Shown here piece by piece: positions 57,116-64,000 of a stretch of DNA of 64,000 nucleotides (the stretch's first letter is position 1; every line of letters begins with the position of its first letter). The stretch is from Neopararhizobium haloflavum (lineage in GTDB: Bacteria; Pseudomonadota; Alphaproteobacteria; Rhizobiales; Rhizobiaceae), in contig NZ_NWUC01000008.1 of the NCBI RefSeq assembly GCF_002750855.1, positions 62,001 to 126,000 on the forward strand, in the 5' to 3' direction. The translations under genes were made by a program, and so were the position numbers. The notes beneath the pieces are model-generated. The model worked only from the letters and a program-made list of their open reading frames with translations, was not told where the DNA came from and did no database searches.

Positions 57116-58099
57116 ATGTTTCACTATCGCACGATCACACGCGCCTTCGTCGTGGCGCTCGCGGCGTCGGCGGCCAGCGGCGCGCTGGCTCAGACCACGC
57201 TGAATTTCGGACACACCACCGCTCAGGGCTCGCACTATTCCGTCGGCGTCCAGGCCTTTGCCGATACACTCTCGGAACTTTCGGACGGCAAGTTCGAGGT
57301 GCGCGAGCAGGCCGCCGGCGCACTGGGCGGTGAGCGTGACCTGATCGAAGGGCTGCAGATCGGCTCGGTCGAACTCGTCATTTCCTCGACCGGTCCGCTC
57401 GGCAACTTCGTTCCCGAGACGCTGGTGCTCGACCTGCCGTTCCTCTTCAAGGACTATGCCTCGGCACGTTCCGTGCTCGACGGCGAGATCGGCGACGAAC
57501 TTCTCGAAAAGATCAACGAGAACGGGCTGGTTGCCTTGGCCTGGGCCGAAAACGGCTTTCGCCACGTGACCAATTCGCAGCACCCGATCGAAACGCCCGA
57601 GGACCTTGCCGACCTCAAGCTGCGCACGATGGAGAACGCCGTGCACATGGAGGCCTTCACGGCCGCTGGCGCGGCGCCGACGCCGATGGCGTTTCCCGAG
57701 GTTTTCGCGGCCCTCCAGCAGGGTGTGATCGACGGTCAGGAAAACCCGATCCCGGTGATCACCTCGTCCAACATGTGGGAAGTGCAGGATTATCTGACAC
57801 TGACCGGCCACGTCTATTCGCCGGGGATCATCCTTGCCTCGCCGAGCCTTTGGGACACGCTGTCGGACGAGGAAAAGGGCTGGTTCGAGGAAGCGGCCGA
57901 CGCGGCGGTGACCGCCAACCGCGCGAAGGTCGAGGAAGACGAGGCAAGCGGCGTCGACATGCTGCGCGAAAAGGGCATGGAAGTCGTCGAGGAGGTCGAT
58001 ACCGATGCCTTCCGCGAAGCGGTGCGGCCGGCCTATGACACCTTCATCGCAGAGCATGGCGAGGAGATGCTGACGCGCATCCAGGAAGCGCAGGAATAA
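57116..58099 (+). CDS. dctP: TRAP transporter binding protein DctP
   Basis: This 327-residue periplasmic protein has a signal peptide ending near SGALAQTT and DctP features: FGHTTAQGSHYSVGVQAFAD, LKLRTMEN with the ligand-carboxylate arginine, and GVIDGQENPIPVI. It would bind an organic acid or acid sugar. AGGGAGG precedes the start. The SDR and DenD genes downstream suggest a C4-C6 acid sugar as ligand. Confidence 0.92.
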   Translation: MFHYRTITRAFVVALAASAASGALAQTTLNFGHTTAQGSHYSVGVQAFADTLSELSDGKFEVREQAAGALGGERDLIEGLQIGSVELVISSTGPLGNFVPETLVLDLPFLFKDYASARSVLDGEIGDELLEKINENGLVALAWAENGFRHVTNSQHPIETPEDLADLKLRTMENAVHMEAFTAAGAAPTPMAFPEVFAALQQGVIDGQENPIPVITSSNMWEVQDYLTLTGHVYSPGIILASPSLWDTLSDEEKGWFEEAADAAVTANRAKVEEDEASGVDMLREKGMEVVEEVDTDAFREAVRPAYDTFIAEHGEEMLTRIQEAQE

Positions 58100-58125
58100 T
58101 TCGCCCTGATCGAAAAAACCCGTTG

Positions 58126-58152
58126 AGTCGGCCGCGCCCGTCGCGGCCGGCT
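58126..58152 (+). terminator. Intercistronic hairpin after dctP
   Basis: AGTCGGCCGCG and CGCGGCCGGCT pair over 11 positions (one G-U) with a 5-base loop. No T-tract follows. It lies 26 bases after the dctP stop and just before dctQ. Confidence 0.6.
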
Positions 58153-58166
58153 TAAGGGAGCTTCCC

Positions 58167-58685
58167 ATGCACTGGTTTCTCGCCGTCGAACGGCGCCTGA
58201 CGCGCACAGCGCTGGAACTGGCGATCATCGCCATGGCGCTGGTCGTCGCGCTTACCTTCTATCAGGTCGTCACCCGGTTCGTGCTCGGCCATCCGTCCGC
58301 CTGGTCGGAAGTCGCCGCGCGCTCGGCCATGATCTGGATGGTCTTTCTCGGGCTGGCGGCGGCCTTCCGCATGGGCTCGATGATCGCCGTGGATCTTCTT
58401 GTCGACCTCAGCCCGCCGGCGATGCGCCGGATCGTCCACATGATCGTCGGCGTCGCCTCGCTTGTCTTCCTCGCCATCCTGATCTGGTATGGCACAGCAA
58501 TGGCCTTGAGGGTACGCAGCCAGAACCTTGCCGGAATGAGCATCACCATCGCCTGGGTCTATGCCGCCCTTCCCGCCGGCTCCGCGCTGGCGCTTTTCGG
58601 CGTCATCGCGCGGATGATGGAGGTCTGGCGCGAGCCAGCGGGGGCGCATGACGACGAGCTGAAGAACGTGGAGGGATCGGTTTGA
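58167..58685 (+). CDS. dctQ: TRAP transporter small permease DctQ
   Basis: This 172-residue membrane protein has four hydrophobic segments and the family pattern FVLGHPSAWSEVAARSAMIW. It partners the large permease DctM. Its stop overlaps the dctM start (TTGA). AGGGAG lies just upstream of its own start. Confidence 0.9.
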   Translation: MHWFLAVERRLTRTALELAIIAMALVVALTFYQVVTRFVLGHPSAWSEVAARSAMIWMVFLGLAAAFRMGSMIAVDLLVDLSPPAMRRIVHMIVGVASLVFLAILIWYGTAMALRVRSQNLAGMSITIAWVYAALPAGSALALFGVIARMMEVWREPAGAHDDELKNVEGSV

Positions 58686-59959
58686 ACGCCGCCCTCGCCT
58701 TTTCGCTGCTCATCCTCTTTTCGCTTGCCGTGCCGATCGGCGTATCACTGGTGCTCGCCAGCGCTTTCGGCGTGCAGTTCTTTTCCAGCGTGCCGCTGCT
58801 GCTCGTCGCGCAGCGGGTCTTCACCAGCCTCGATTCCTTCCCGCTGCTCGCCGTGCCGCTTTTCATCCTGTCGGGGAACCTGATGGCGGCGGGCGGCATT
58901 TCGGAGCGCCTGGTCGACCTCGCCAAATCCATGGTCGGCGGCATTCAGGGCGGACTTGCCTGCACCTGCGTCATCACCTGCATGATCTTCGCCTCGGTCT
59001 CCGGCTCGTCGGTGGCGACCACCTTCGCCATTGGCGTCATCCTGATTCCGGCCATGGTCAAGCACGGCTACCCGGTCGGCACGGCGGCGGCGATCCAGGC
59101 CTCCTCGGCCGAGCTTGGCGTCCTGATCCCGCCATCGATCCCGCTGATCCTCTACGGCGTTTCGACGGAAACCTCGATCGGCCAGCTGTTCCTCGCCGGC
59201 GTCGGGCCGGGCATCCTGGTCGCGGCGGCCCTCTTCGTCTACCTGCTCGTTTTGTGCCGCATCAAGGGTTACGGCAAGGATGACGGGCGCGAGAGCCAAC
59301 CATTCCTCAAGGCGCTGGTGCGTTCATTCTGGGCGCTTCTCATGCCCTTCGTGGTGCTGGGCGGCATCTATGGCGGCGTCTTCACGCCGACCGAGGCCTC
59401 GGCGATCGCCGTCGTCTACGCGCTGTTCGTCGGCCTGTTCGTCTACCGTGCGCTGACATTCGCCTCGATCCACGCGGCCTTTCGCCAGTCGGTGATTTCC
59501 AGCACGGTGATCATGATCATCATCGCCGGCGCGGGGTTGTTCTCCTTCCTCGTCACGCGCAGCGGCCTGCCGTCGATCATCGCCGAATGGGTGCAGCAGG
59601 TCTTCACCAACAAGGTGGCGTTTCTTTTCGCCGTCAACATCTTCCTGTTCCTTGTTGGCATGTTCATCGAAACCTCGGCGGCAATCCTCGTGCTGGCGCC
59701 TCTGCTGACGCCGATCGCCATCGCCTATGGCGTCGATCCGGTGCATTTCGGGCTCATCATCGTCGTCAACCTGGCGCTCGGCATGTTCACGCCGCCCGTG
59801 GGGGTCAATCTCTTCGCAGCCTGCGCGGTGGCGAACATATCGATCCAGCGCATCATCCCCGCGCTGGTGCCGATGGTGGCCGTGGTGATGGGCTGCGTCC
59901 TGCTCGTGACCTATGTTCCCTTCATTTCCCTTGGCCTCGTCGAGTGGCTCTACCGATGA
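58682..59959 (+). CDS. dctM: TRAP transporter large permease DctM
   Basis: This 425-residue protein has about twelve membrane segments and DctM features: PLLAVPLFILSGNLMAAGG, SGSSVATTFAIG and TPPVGVNLFAA. It starts with TTG 58682 overlapping the dctQ stop, implying translational coupling. It uses a sodium gradient in characterised members. The SDR gene follows after 45 bases. Confidence 0.92.
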   Translation: MNAALAFSLLILFSLAVPIGVSLVLASAFGVQFFSSVPLLLVAQRVFTSLDSFPLLAVPLFILSGNLMAAGGISERLVDLAKSMVGGIQGGLACTCVITCMIFASVSGSSVATTFAIGVILIPAMVKHGYPVGTAAAIQASSAELGVLIPPSIPLILYGVSTETSIGQLFLAGVGPGILVAAALFVYLLVLCRIKGYGKDDGRESQPFLKALVRSFWALLMPFVVLGGIYGGVFTPTEASAIAVVYALFVGLFVYRALTFASIHAAFRQSVISSTVIMIIIAGAGLFSFLVTRSGLPSIIAEWVQQVFTNKVAFLFAVNIFLFLVGMFIETSAAILVLAPLLTPIAIAYGVDPVHFGLIIVVNLALGMFTPPVGVNLFAACAVANISIQRIIPALVPMVAVVMGCVLLVTYVPFISLGLVEWLYR

Positions 59960-60004
59960 CGGCCTTCACCGCCTGCCCCCAATGATCACATCGAGGAGTG
60001 AACC

Positions 60005-60754
60005 ATGAAACTGAAAGACAAGGTCGCGCTGATAACGGGCGCCGGCGGGGGCTATGGCGAAGGCATCGCGCATTACTTCGCCAGTGAAGGCGCCAAGGTG
60101 CTGGTCGTCGATATCCGCACTGATGCGGCCGAGAAGGTCGCCGGCGCCATAGGAGATGCCGCGCGCGCCTTCACGGCCGACGTGACGAAAAGCGACGACA
60201 CCAAGGCGATGATCGACGCGGCCGTGAAGCATTTCGGCAAGCTCGACATCATCGTCAACAATGCCGGCACGACGCACAAGAACCAGTCGATGCTCAATGT
60301 CGACGAGGCGACCTTCGACAAGGTCTACGCCGTCAACGTCAAGTCGCTCTATCATGCCGCCATGCACGGTGTGCCGGTGCTGGAGAAGAATGGCGGCGGC
60401 GTCATCATCAACATCGCCTCGACGGCCGGCGTGCGCCCGCGCCCTGGCCTTGTGTGGTACAACGGCTCCAAGGGCGCCGCGATCGCCATCACCAAGTCCA
60501 TGGCCGCCGAGCTCGCCGAGAAGAAGATCCGCGTGTGCGCCATCAATCCGGTGATGGGCGAGACCGGCCTGACCGATCAGTTCCTGCCCGGCGACGACAC
60601 CCCGGAAACGCGCGCCAAGGTCATTGCCGGCATCCCGCTCGGCCGGCTTTCGCTGCCCATCGACATCGCCAAGGCCTGCGGGTTCCTGGCGTCCGACGAG
60701 GCCGACTTCATCACCGGCGTCTGCCTCGAGGTCGACGGCGGCCGCTGCATCTGA
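60005..60754 (+). CDS. Short-chain dehydrogenase/reductase
   Basis: This 249-residue classical SDR has the cofactor motif TGAGGGYGEGIA, the NNAG motif IVNNAGTT, and the catalytic serine (NIASTAG) and tyrosine-lysine pair (WYNGSKGA). It would oxidise or reduce a sugar or acid-sugar hydroxyl in the cytosol. It sits between the TRAP transporter and the denD-like gene, two bases before the latter, so they are co-expressed. The substrate is unknown. Confidence 0.9.
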   Translation: MKLKDKVALITGAGGGYGEGIAHYFASEGAKVLVVDIRTDAAEKVAGAIGDAARAFTADVTKSDDTKAMIDAAVKHFGKLDIIVNNAGTTHKNQSMLNVDEATFDKVYAVNVKSLYHAAMHGVPVLEKNGGGVIINIASTAGVRPRPGLVWYNGSKGAAIAITKSMAAELAEKKIRVCAINPVMGETGLTDQFLPGDDTPETRAKVIAGIPLGRLSLPIDIAKACGFLASDEADFITGVCLEVDGGRCI

Positions 60755-60756
60755 CC

Positions 60757-61734
60757 ATGGCAAAGATACTCATCATCGGCGGTGCCGGCATGCTCGGTCT
60801 GCGCCTTGCGCAAGCGTTGCTGGAGAATGGCGAGGCCGGCGGAGTACCGCTCGAACGCCTGACCCTCTTCGACATGGCGCCCGCCGCGATCGGCGATGGC
60901 GATGGGCGCCTGTGCGTTGAGACCGGGGACATTGCCGAGGCGGGTGTCGCCGCGCGGCTTCTTGCCGGGCGGCCGGACGTCATCTTCCATCTCGCGGCCA
61001 TCGTCTCGGGCGAGGCCGAGCGGGACTTCGACAAGGGTTACCGCATCAACCTCGATGCGACCCGCGCGCTCTTCGAGGCGATCCGGGTCGAGAACGCGGC
61101 GTCGGGCTATTGCCCGCGCGTCGTCTTCGCCTCATCGCTGGCCGTCTTCGGCGTTCCGCTGCCCGACGTCATCGGCGACGACCAGATCCTGACGCCGATG
61201 TCGAGCTATGGCACACAGAAGGCGATCGGCGAGTTGCTGCTTGCCGATTACAGCAGGCGCGGCTTCATGAACGGGATCGGCCTGCGCCTGCCGACGATCT
61301 GCATCCGGCCGGGCAAGCCCAACGCGGCCGCCTCGGGGTTCTTCTCCAATATCCTGCGCGAGCCGCTGGCCGGGCAGGAGGCGGTGCTTCCTGTCGGTGA
61401 AGACGTGCGCCACTGGTTCGCCAGCCCACGCGCGGCCATCGGCTATCTCGTTCATGCCGCCGCGATCGATACGGCCAAGCTCGACGGGCGCCGCAACCTC
61501 ACCATGCCGGGCGTATCGGCGACGGTCGCCGACGAGATTGCCGCGCTGGAACGCTTCGGCGGCAAGGAGGCGGTGGCCCTGATCCGCCGCCAGCCGGATC
61601 AGGCGATCGAGGCGATCATCTCGACCTGGCCGAAGGCGTTTAATGCCAAACGGGCGCTGGCGCTCGGATTTGTCCCGGACGCATCGTTCGATGCAATCGT
61701 GACGGCGCATCTGGAGGATGCAGGCGGCCGGTGA
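60757..61734 (+). CDS. denD: NAD-dependent epimerase/dehydratase-family dehydrogenase, DenD-like (D-erythronate dehydrogenase)
   Basis: This 325-residue extended SDR has the Rossmann motif IIGGAGMLGLRLAQALL, the active-site S in FASSLAVFG and YxxxK in SSYGTQKAIGELLL. I recognise the DenD type, which oxidises D-erythronate to 2-oxo-tetronate in the DUF1537 acid-sugar pathways. The TRAP transporter upstream and a DUF1537 kinase at the window end fit that setting. A 3-oxo product or a different acid sugar is possible. Confidence 0.78.
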   Translation: MAKILIIGGAGMLGLRLAQALLENGEAGGVPLERLTLFDMAPAAIGDGDGRLCVETGDIAEAGVAARLLAGRPDVIFHLAAIVSGEAERDFDKGYRINLDATRALFEAIRVENAASGYCPRVVFASSLAVFGVPLPDVIGDDQILTPMSSYGTQKAIGELLLADYSRRGFMNGIGLRLPTICIRPGKPNAAASGFFSNILREPLAGQEAVLPVGEDVRHWFASPRAAIGYLVHAAAIDTAKLDGRRNLTMPGVSATVADEIAALERFGGKEAVALIRRQPDQAIEAIISTWPKAFNAKRALALGFVPDASFDAIVTAHLEDAGGR

Positions 61735-61759
61735 TCTCTCCAAGGCCCCGTCATCGGCG

Positions 61760-62485
61760 TCAATGATGGCGATAAAGATCGGCCGAGCGGTCGAGGTGAA
61801 CGCGCATTGCCTCGACTGCGCGCGTCTCGGCTCCCTCGCCGATCCGGTCGACGATCAGCGCATGCTCGCGCAGCGTCACCTCTTCCTGGCCCGACCAGAT
61901 CAAGAGATCGGTGTGGTAGGTGAAAAGCCAGTTCAGCATCGCCTCGCTGACGGCGACGAAGATCGGGTTGCCGGAAAGGCCTGCGATGCGGGTGTGAAAG
62001 GCGATGTCGGCGCGGATGAAGGCGGGCGGGTCGCCAAGCTTTTCGCGCTGCGCATCGATCAGCGTGCGCAGCGCCGCGATATCGTCGGGCCTCGCCTTTT
62101 CGGCCGCGATGCGGACCATGCCGAGTTCGAACAGCCGCCGCGCTTCCTTGAGGTTTTCCAGATTGTCGGGCGAGGCGGAAAGCAGAAGCCGCGCGGCCGC
62201 GTCGGCCTGGCGAAAGACCGCCTCGGCAGAAAGCGGGCTGACCCGTGACCGTTCGCCGTGGGAAATGGTGATCAGTCCCATGGTCTGCATCGATTGCAGC
62301 GCCTCGCGCACCGCCGGCCGTCCGACGCCGAAACGCTCCATCAGCGCCCGTTCGGAGGGCATCGGATCGCCGGGCGCCAACTCGCCGCGCACGATCATCT
62401 CGCGCAAGCGGTCGAGAACCTGGTCGGACAGTTTGCGCCGAACGATCCTGTCCGCGCCGGGCGCGCCGTCGTTGAAGCTGTCCAT
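61760..62485 (-). CDS. GntR-family regulator (FadR subfamily), candidate repressor of the apionate regulon
   Basis: This 241-residue regulator has a winged-helix domain (MPSERALMERFGVGRPAVREA region, about residues 42-62) and a C-terminal FCD domain. ATG 62485 has GGGAGCG upstream. It is divergent from the RuBisCO-like gene, and the shared gap carries the inverted repeat at 62587. Read on its strand the repeat contains TTGACA, which with TAGCTT 16 bases on could be its own promoter, so autoregulation is likely. The almost identical site before apnO extends its probable reach to the apiose operon. Confidence 0.87.
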   Translation of the reverse strand: MDSFNDGAPGADRIVRRKLSDQVLDRLREMIVRGELAPGDPMPSERALMERFGVGRPAVREALQSMQTMGLITISHGERSRVSPLSAEAVFRQADAAARLLLSASPDNLENLKEARRLFELGMVRIAAEKARPDDIAALRTLIDAQREKLGDPPAFIRADIAFHTRIAGLSGNPIFVAVSEAMLNWLFTYHTDLLIWSGQEEVTLREHALIVDRIGEGAETRAVEAMRVHLDRSADLYRHH

Positions 62486-62586
62486 TGCGCTCCCGTTTCT
62501 CCTCAGAACGATGCCCTTTCTAGCGCGATCGCATGCGCGGGTGAACCGCGCGGTGCCCACTATCCAAAGCTACGCGACTGCAAGAA

Positions 62587-62615
62587 CTTGTCAACTGGTA
62601 TGACAAGATGATAAT
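62587..62615 (+). promoter_or_regulatory. Operator and promoter of the RuBisCO-like protein gene
   Basis: CTTGTCA-ACTGGTA-TGACAAG is a perfect 7-base inverted repeat with a 7-base spacer (62587-62607). TTGTCA (62588-62593) and GATAAT (62610-62615), 16 bases apart, form a strong sigma-70 promoter whose spacer is the operator. Transcription would begin near 62622, so the ATG at 62608 cannot be the start of the protein. Confidence 0.82.
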
Positions 62616-62643
62616 GGCTCGGAGGGATATCGGGGGACCGTTG

Positions 62644-63903
62644 ATGGAAAGACTTGTCGCGCGCTACGAACTGGAAAGTCCGCTGCCGCTTGCCGATGCG
62701 GCCGCGGTGATCGCGGGCGAACAATCATCCGGCACGTTCATGCGACTGCCGGGCGAAACGGATGCGTTGCTTGCCCGTTCCGGCGCGCGGGTGGAATCGG
62801 TGATCGAGCGATCGGCCTCCGACCGCCCTGCCCTGCCCTGTGTCACAGAAGGCATCCGCTACCAGCGCGGCGAGATCGTCATCTCCTGGCCGCTTGCCAA
62901 CATGGGGCCGTCGCTGACCAATGTGCTGGCGACGGTCGCGGGGAACCTTTTCGAGCTTGCCGAGGTCTCCGCGCTTCGCCTTCTCGACATCACCTTTCCA
63001 CCGGCTTTCGCCCGTGCCTGCCCCGGCCCGGCTTTCGGTGTGGAAGGCACGCTGGCGCTGGCCGGGCTGACATCGGGGCCGATGATCGGCACCATCGTCA
63101 AACCGAGCGTCGGCCTCTCGCCCGACGAGACGGCGGCGCTCGCCGATCAGCTCATCGCCGGCGGCATCGACTTCATCAAGGATGACGAGTTGCAGGCGAA
63201 CGGCTCCCACTGTCCGCTTGCCGAGCGCGTCGAGAAGGTGATGACAGTTGTCAACCGCCACGCCGAGCGCACCGGCCGCAAGGCGATGTACGCCTTCAAC
63301 ATCACCGGCGAGATCGACGAGATGAAGCGCAATGCCGATCTCGTCGCGAAGGCTGGCGGCACCTGCCTGATGGTGAGCCTTCATGCCATCGGGCTCGCCG
63401 GCATGGCGGCGATCCGCCGTCATGCCGCACTGCCGCTGCACGGCCACCGCAATGGCTGGGGTCTTTATCAGCGCTCGCCGGATATCGGCATCGCCTATCC
63501 CGCCTGGCAGAAGTTCTGGCGCCTGGCCGGGGCCGATCATCTGCACGTCAACGGCATCGCCAACAAGTTCTCCGAAAGCGACGCCTCGGTCATCGCCTCG
63601 GCGCGTGCCGTCGGCGAGCCGCTTTTTGCCGCGCCGCTGCCCGCGTTCAAGGCGATGCCGGTCTTTTCGTCGGGACAAACGGCGGTGCAGATGGAGCCGA
63701 CCTACCGGGCGCTTGCCTCCACCGGCTTCATCTATTGCGCCGGTGGCGGCATCATGGGCCATCCGGGCGGCGTTGCCGGCGGCGTTGCAAGCCTGCGCCA
63801 AGCGGCCGATGCCGCGATCGCCGGCATTCCCGTCGACCGTCACGCGGCAAGCCATCCCGAACTCGCCCAGGCGCTCGAGCTGTTCAAGGCCAAGCGGCGA
63901 TGA
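62644..63903 (+). CDS. oiaX: RuBisCO-like protein, candidate 3-oxo-isoapionate-4-phosphate decarboxylase
   Basis: This 419-residue form-IV RuBisCO-like protein keeps the metal site of RuBisCO: Lys153 in TIVKPS, the carbamylation Lys179 followed by Asp181 and Glu182 in FIKDDE, and HGHRNGWG further on. Lys153 and Lys179 are 26 apart, as Lys175 and Lys201 are in plant RuBisCO. In apiose catabolism such proteins decarboxylate or transcarboxylate 3-oxo-isoapionate-4-phosphate. A DUF1537 kinase is coupled downstream, and the operator is shared with apnO, both supporting that role. OiaT-type transcarboxylase activity or use of a C4 acid phosphate are alternatives. I take ATG 62644, downstream of the promoter. 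Confidence 0.8.
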   Translation: MERLVARYELESPLPLADAAAVIAGEQSSGTFMRLPGETDALLARSGARVESVIERSASDRPALPCVTEGIRYQRGEIVISWPLANMGPSLTNVLATVAGNLFELAEVSALRLLDITFPPAFARACPGPAFGVEGTLALAGLTSGPMIGTIVKPSVGLSPDETAALADQLIAGGIDFIKDDELQANGSHCPLAERVEKVMTVVNRHAERTGRKAMYAFNITGEIDEMKRNADLVAKAGGTCLMVSLHAIGLAGMAAIRRHAALPLHGHRNGWGLYQRSPDIGIAYPAWQKFWRLAGADHLHVNGIANKFSESDASVIASARAVGEPLFAAPLPAFKAMPVFSSGQTAVQMEPTYRALASTGFIYCAGGGIMGHPGGVAGGVASLRQAADAAIAGIPVDRHAASHPELAQALELFKAKRR

Positions 63904-64000
63904 GCAAGCAGGCTCTCTCGCTCGCCTACTACGGCGACGATTTCACCGGGTCGACCGACGTGATGGAGGCGCTTTCGGGCAACGGCGTGCCGACGGTGCT
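63900..64000 (+). CDS. oiaK: DUF1537 four-carbon/acid-sugar kinase, N-terminal part (candidate 3-oxo-isoapionate kinase)
   Basis: The gene starts at an ATGA overlap with the RuBisCO-like protein stop and is cut by the window end. The 33 visible residues contain YYGDDFTGSTDVMEAL, the hallmark N-terminus of DUF1537 kinases. These phosphorylate 3-oxo acid sugars. Coupling to the RuBisCO-like protein fits phosphorylation of 3-oxo-isoapionate just before decarboxylation. Confidence 0.8.
   Translation, partial: MSKQALSLAYYGDDFTGSTDVMEALSGNGVPTV

Noticed and set aside
62608..62643. Upstream ATG start for the RuBisCO-like protein
   Set aside because: It lies inside the operator and before the inferred transcription start. 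ATG 62644 gives the family-like N-terminus MERLVARYELES.

Overview
The window looks like a chromosomal segment of a metabolically versatile alphaproteobacterium, most likely in the order Hyphomicrobiales (Rhizobiales). The reasons are high G+C, many ABC and TRAP uptake operons, a rhizobial-style glycerol-3-phosphate locus, and an sRNA with three CCTCCTCCC loops of a kind known from alphaproteobacteria. I see no tRNA, rRNA, CRISPR array, insertion sequence or phage gene. Almost everything is small-molecule scavenging and catabolism.

Layout. (1) 1-8836: a C2-sulfonate module. It has a SucCD-type acyl-CoA ligase (first subunit cut by the window edge), sulfoacetaldehyde acetyltransferase xsc, phosphate acetyltransferase pta, and a three-subunit molybdenum enzyme matching the cytoplasmic sulfite dehydrogenase SoeABC. 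(2) 8924-22578: glycerol/phosphate scavenging, with glpR-glpD-glpK, a phosphonate-type ABC transporter phnDCEE on the minus strand, a HAD phosphatase, a second DeoR regulator and ugpBAEC. (3) about 22685-22808: the sRNA. (4) 22852-28696: arginine catabolism (Lrp-type regulator, arginase, ornithine cyclodeaminase), a quinone oxidoreductase and a polar amino-acid ABC transporter. (5) 28809-36886, minus strand: a D-apiose operon with oxidoisomerase apnO, a sugar ABC transporter with a DUF2291 lipoprotein, D-apiose dehydrogenase apsD and apionolactonase apnL. (6) 37519-48784: enoyl-CoA hydratase, LysR regulator, 3-hydroxyacyl-CoA dehydrogenase, thiolase, glutaryl-CoA dehydrogenase, an ADP-forming CoA ligase and a TAXI-type TRAP transporter. 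This is every step needed to take up glutarate and convert it to acetyl-CoA. (7) 48938-53366: a small accessory stretch with a lower-GC esterase, two small exported proteins, and an HWE histidine kinase with a response regulator. (8) 53389-64000: acid-sugar catabolism, with a KDG-type kinase, an aldehyde dehydrogenase, a GntR regulator, a DctPQM TRAP transporter, an SDR, a DenD-like dehydrogenase, a second GntR regulator, a RuBisCO-like protein and the start of a DUF1537 kinase.

How the parts connect. Two regulons can be read from the DNA. An inverted repeat CTTGTCA-N7-TGACAAG lies on the promoter of the RuBisCO-like protein/DUF1537 pair, and an almost identical copy (24 of 25 bases) lies 25.6 kb away in front of apnO. 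This links the apiose operon to the RuBisCO-like protein and kinase that would finish D-apionate breakdown. Separately, three 26-bp sites of one type lie in front of the enoyl-CoA hydratase gene, between lysR and the dehydrogenase operon, and in front of the TAXI transporter. They tie the scattered glutarate genes into one LysR regulon. Five of the six transport operons also carry a strong hairpin directly after the binding-protein gene, probably to raise its expression over that of the membrane subunits.
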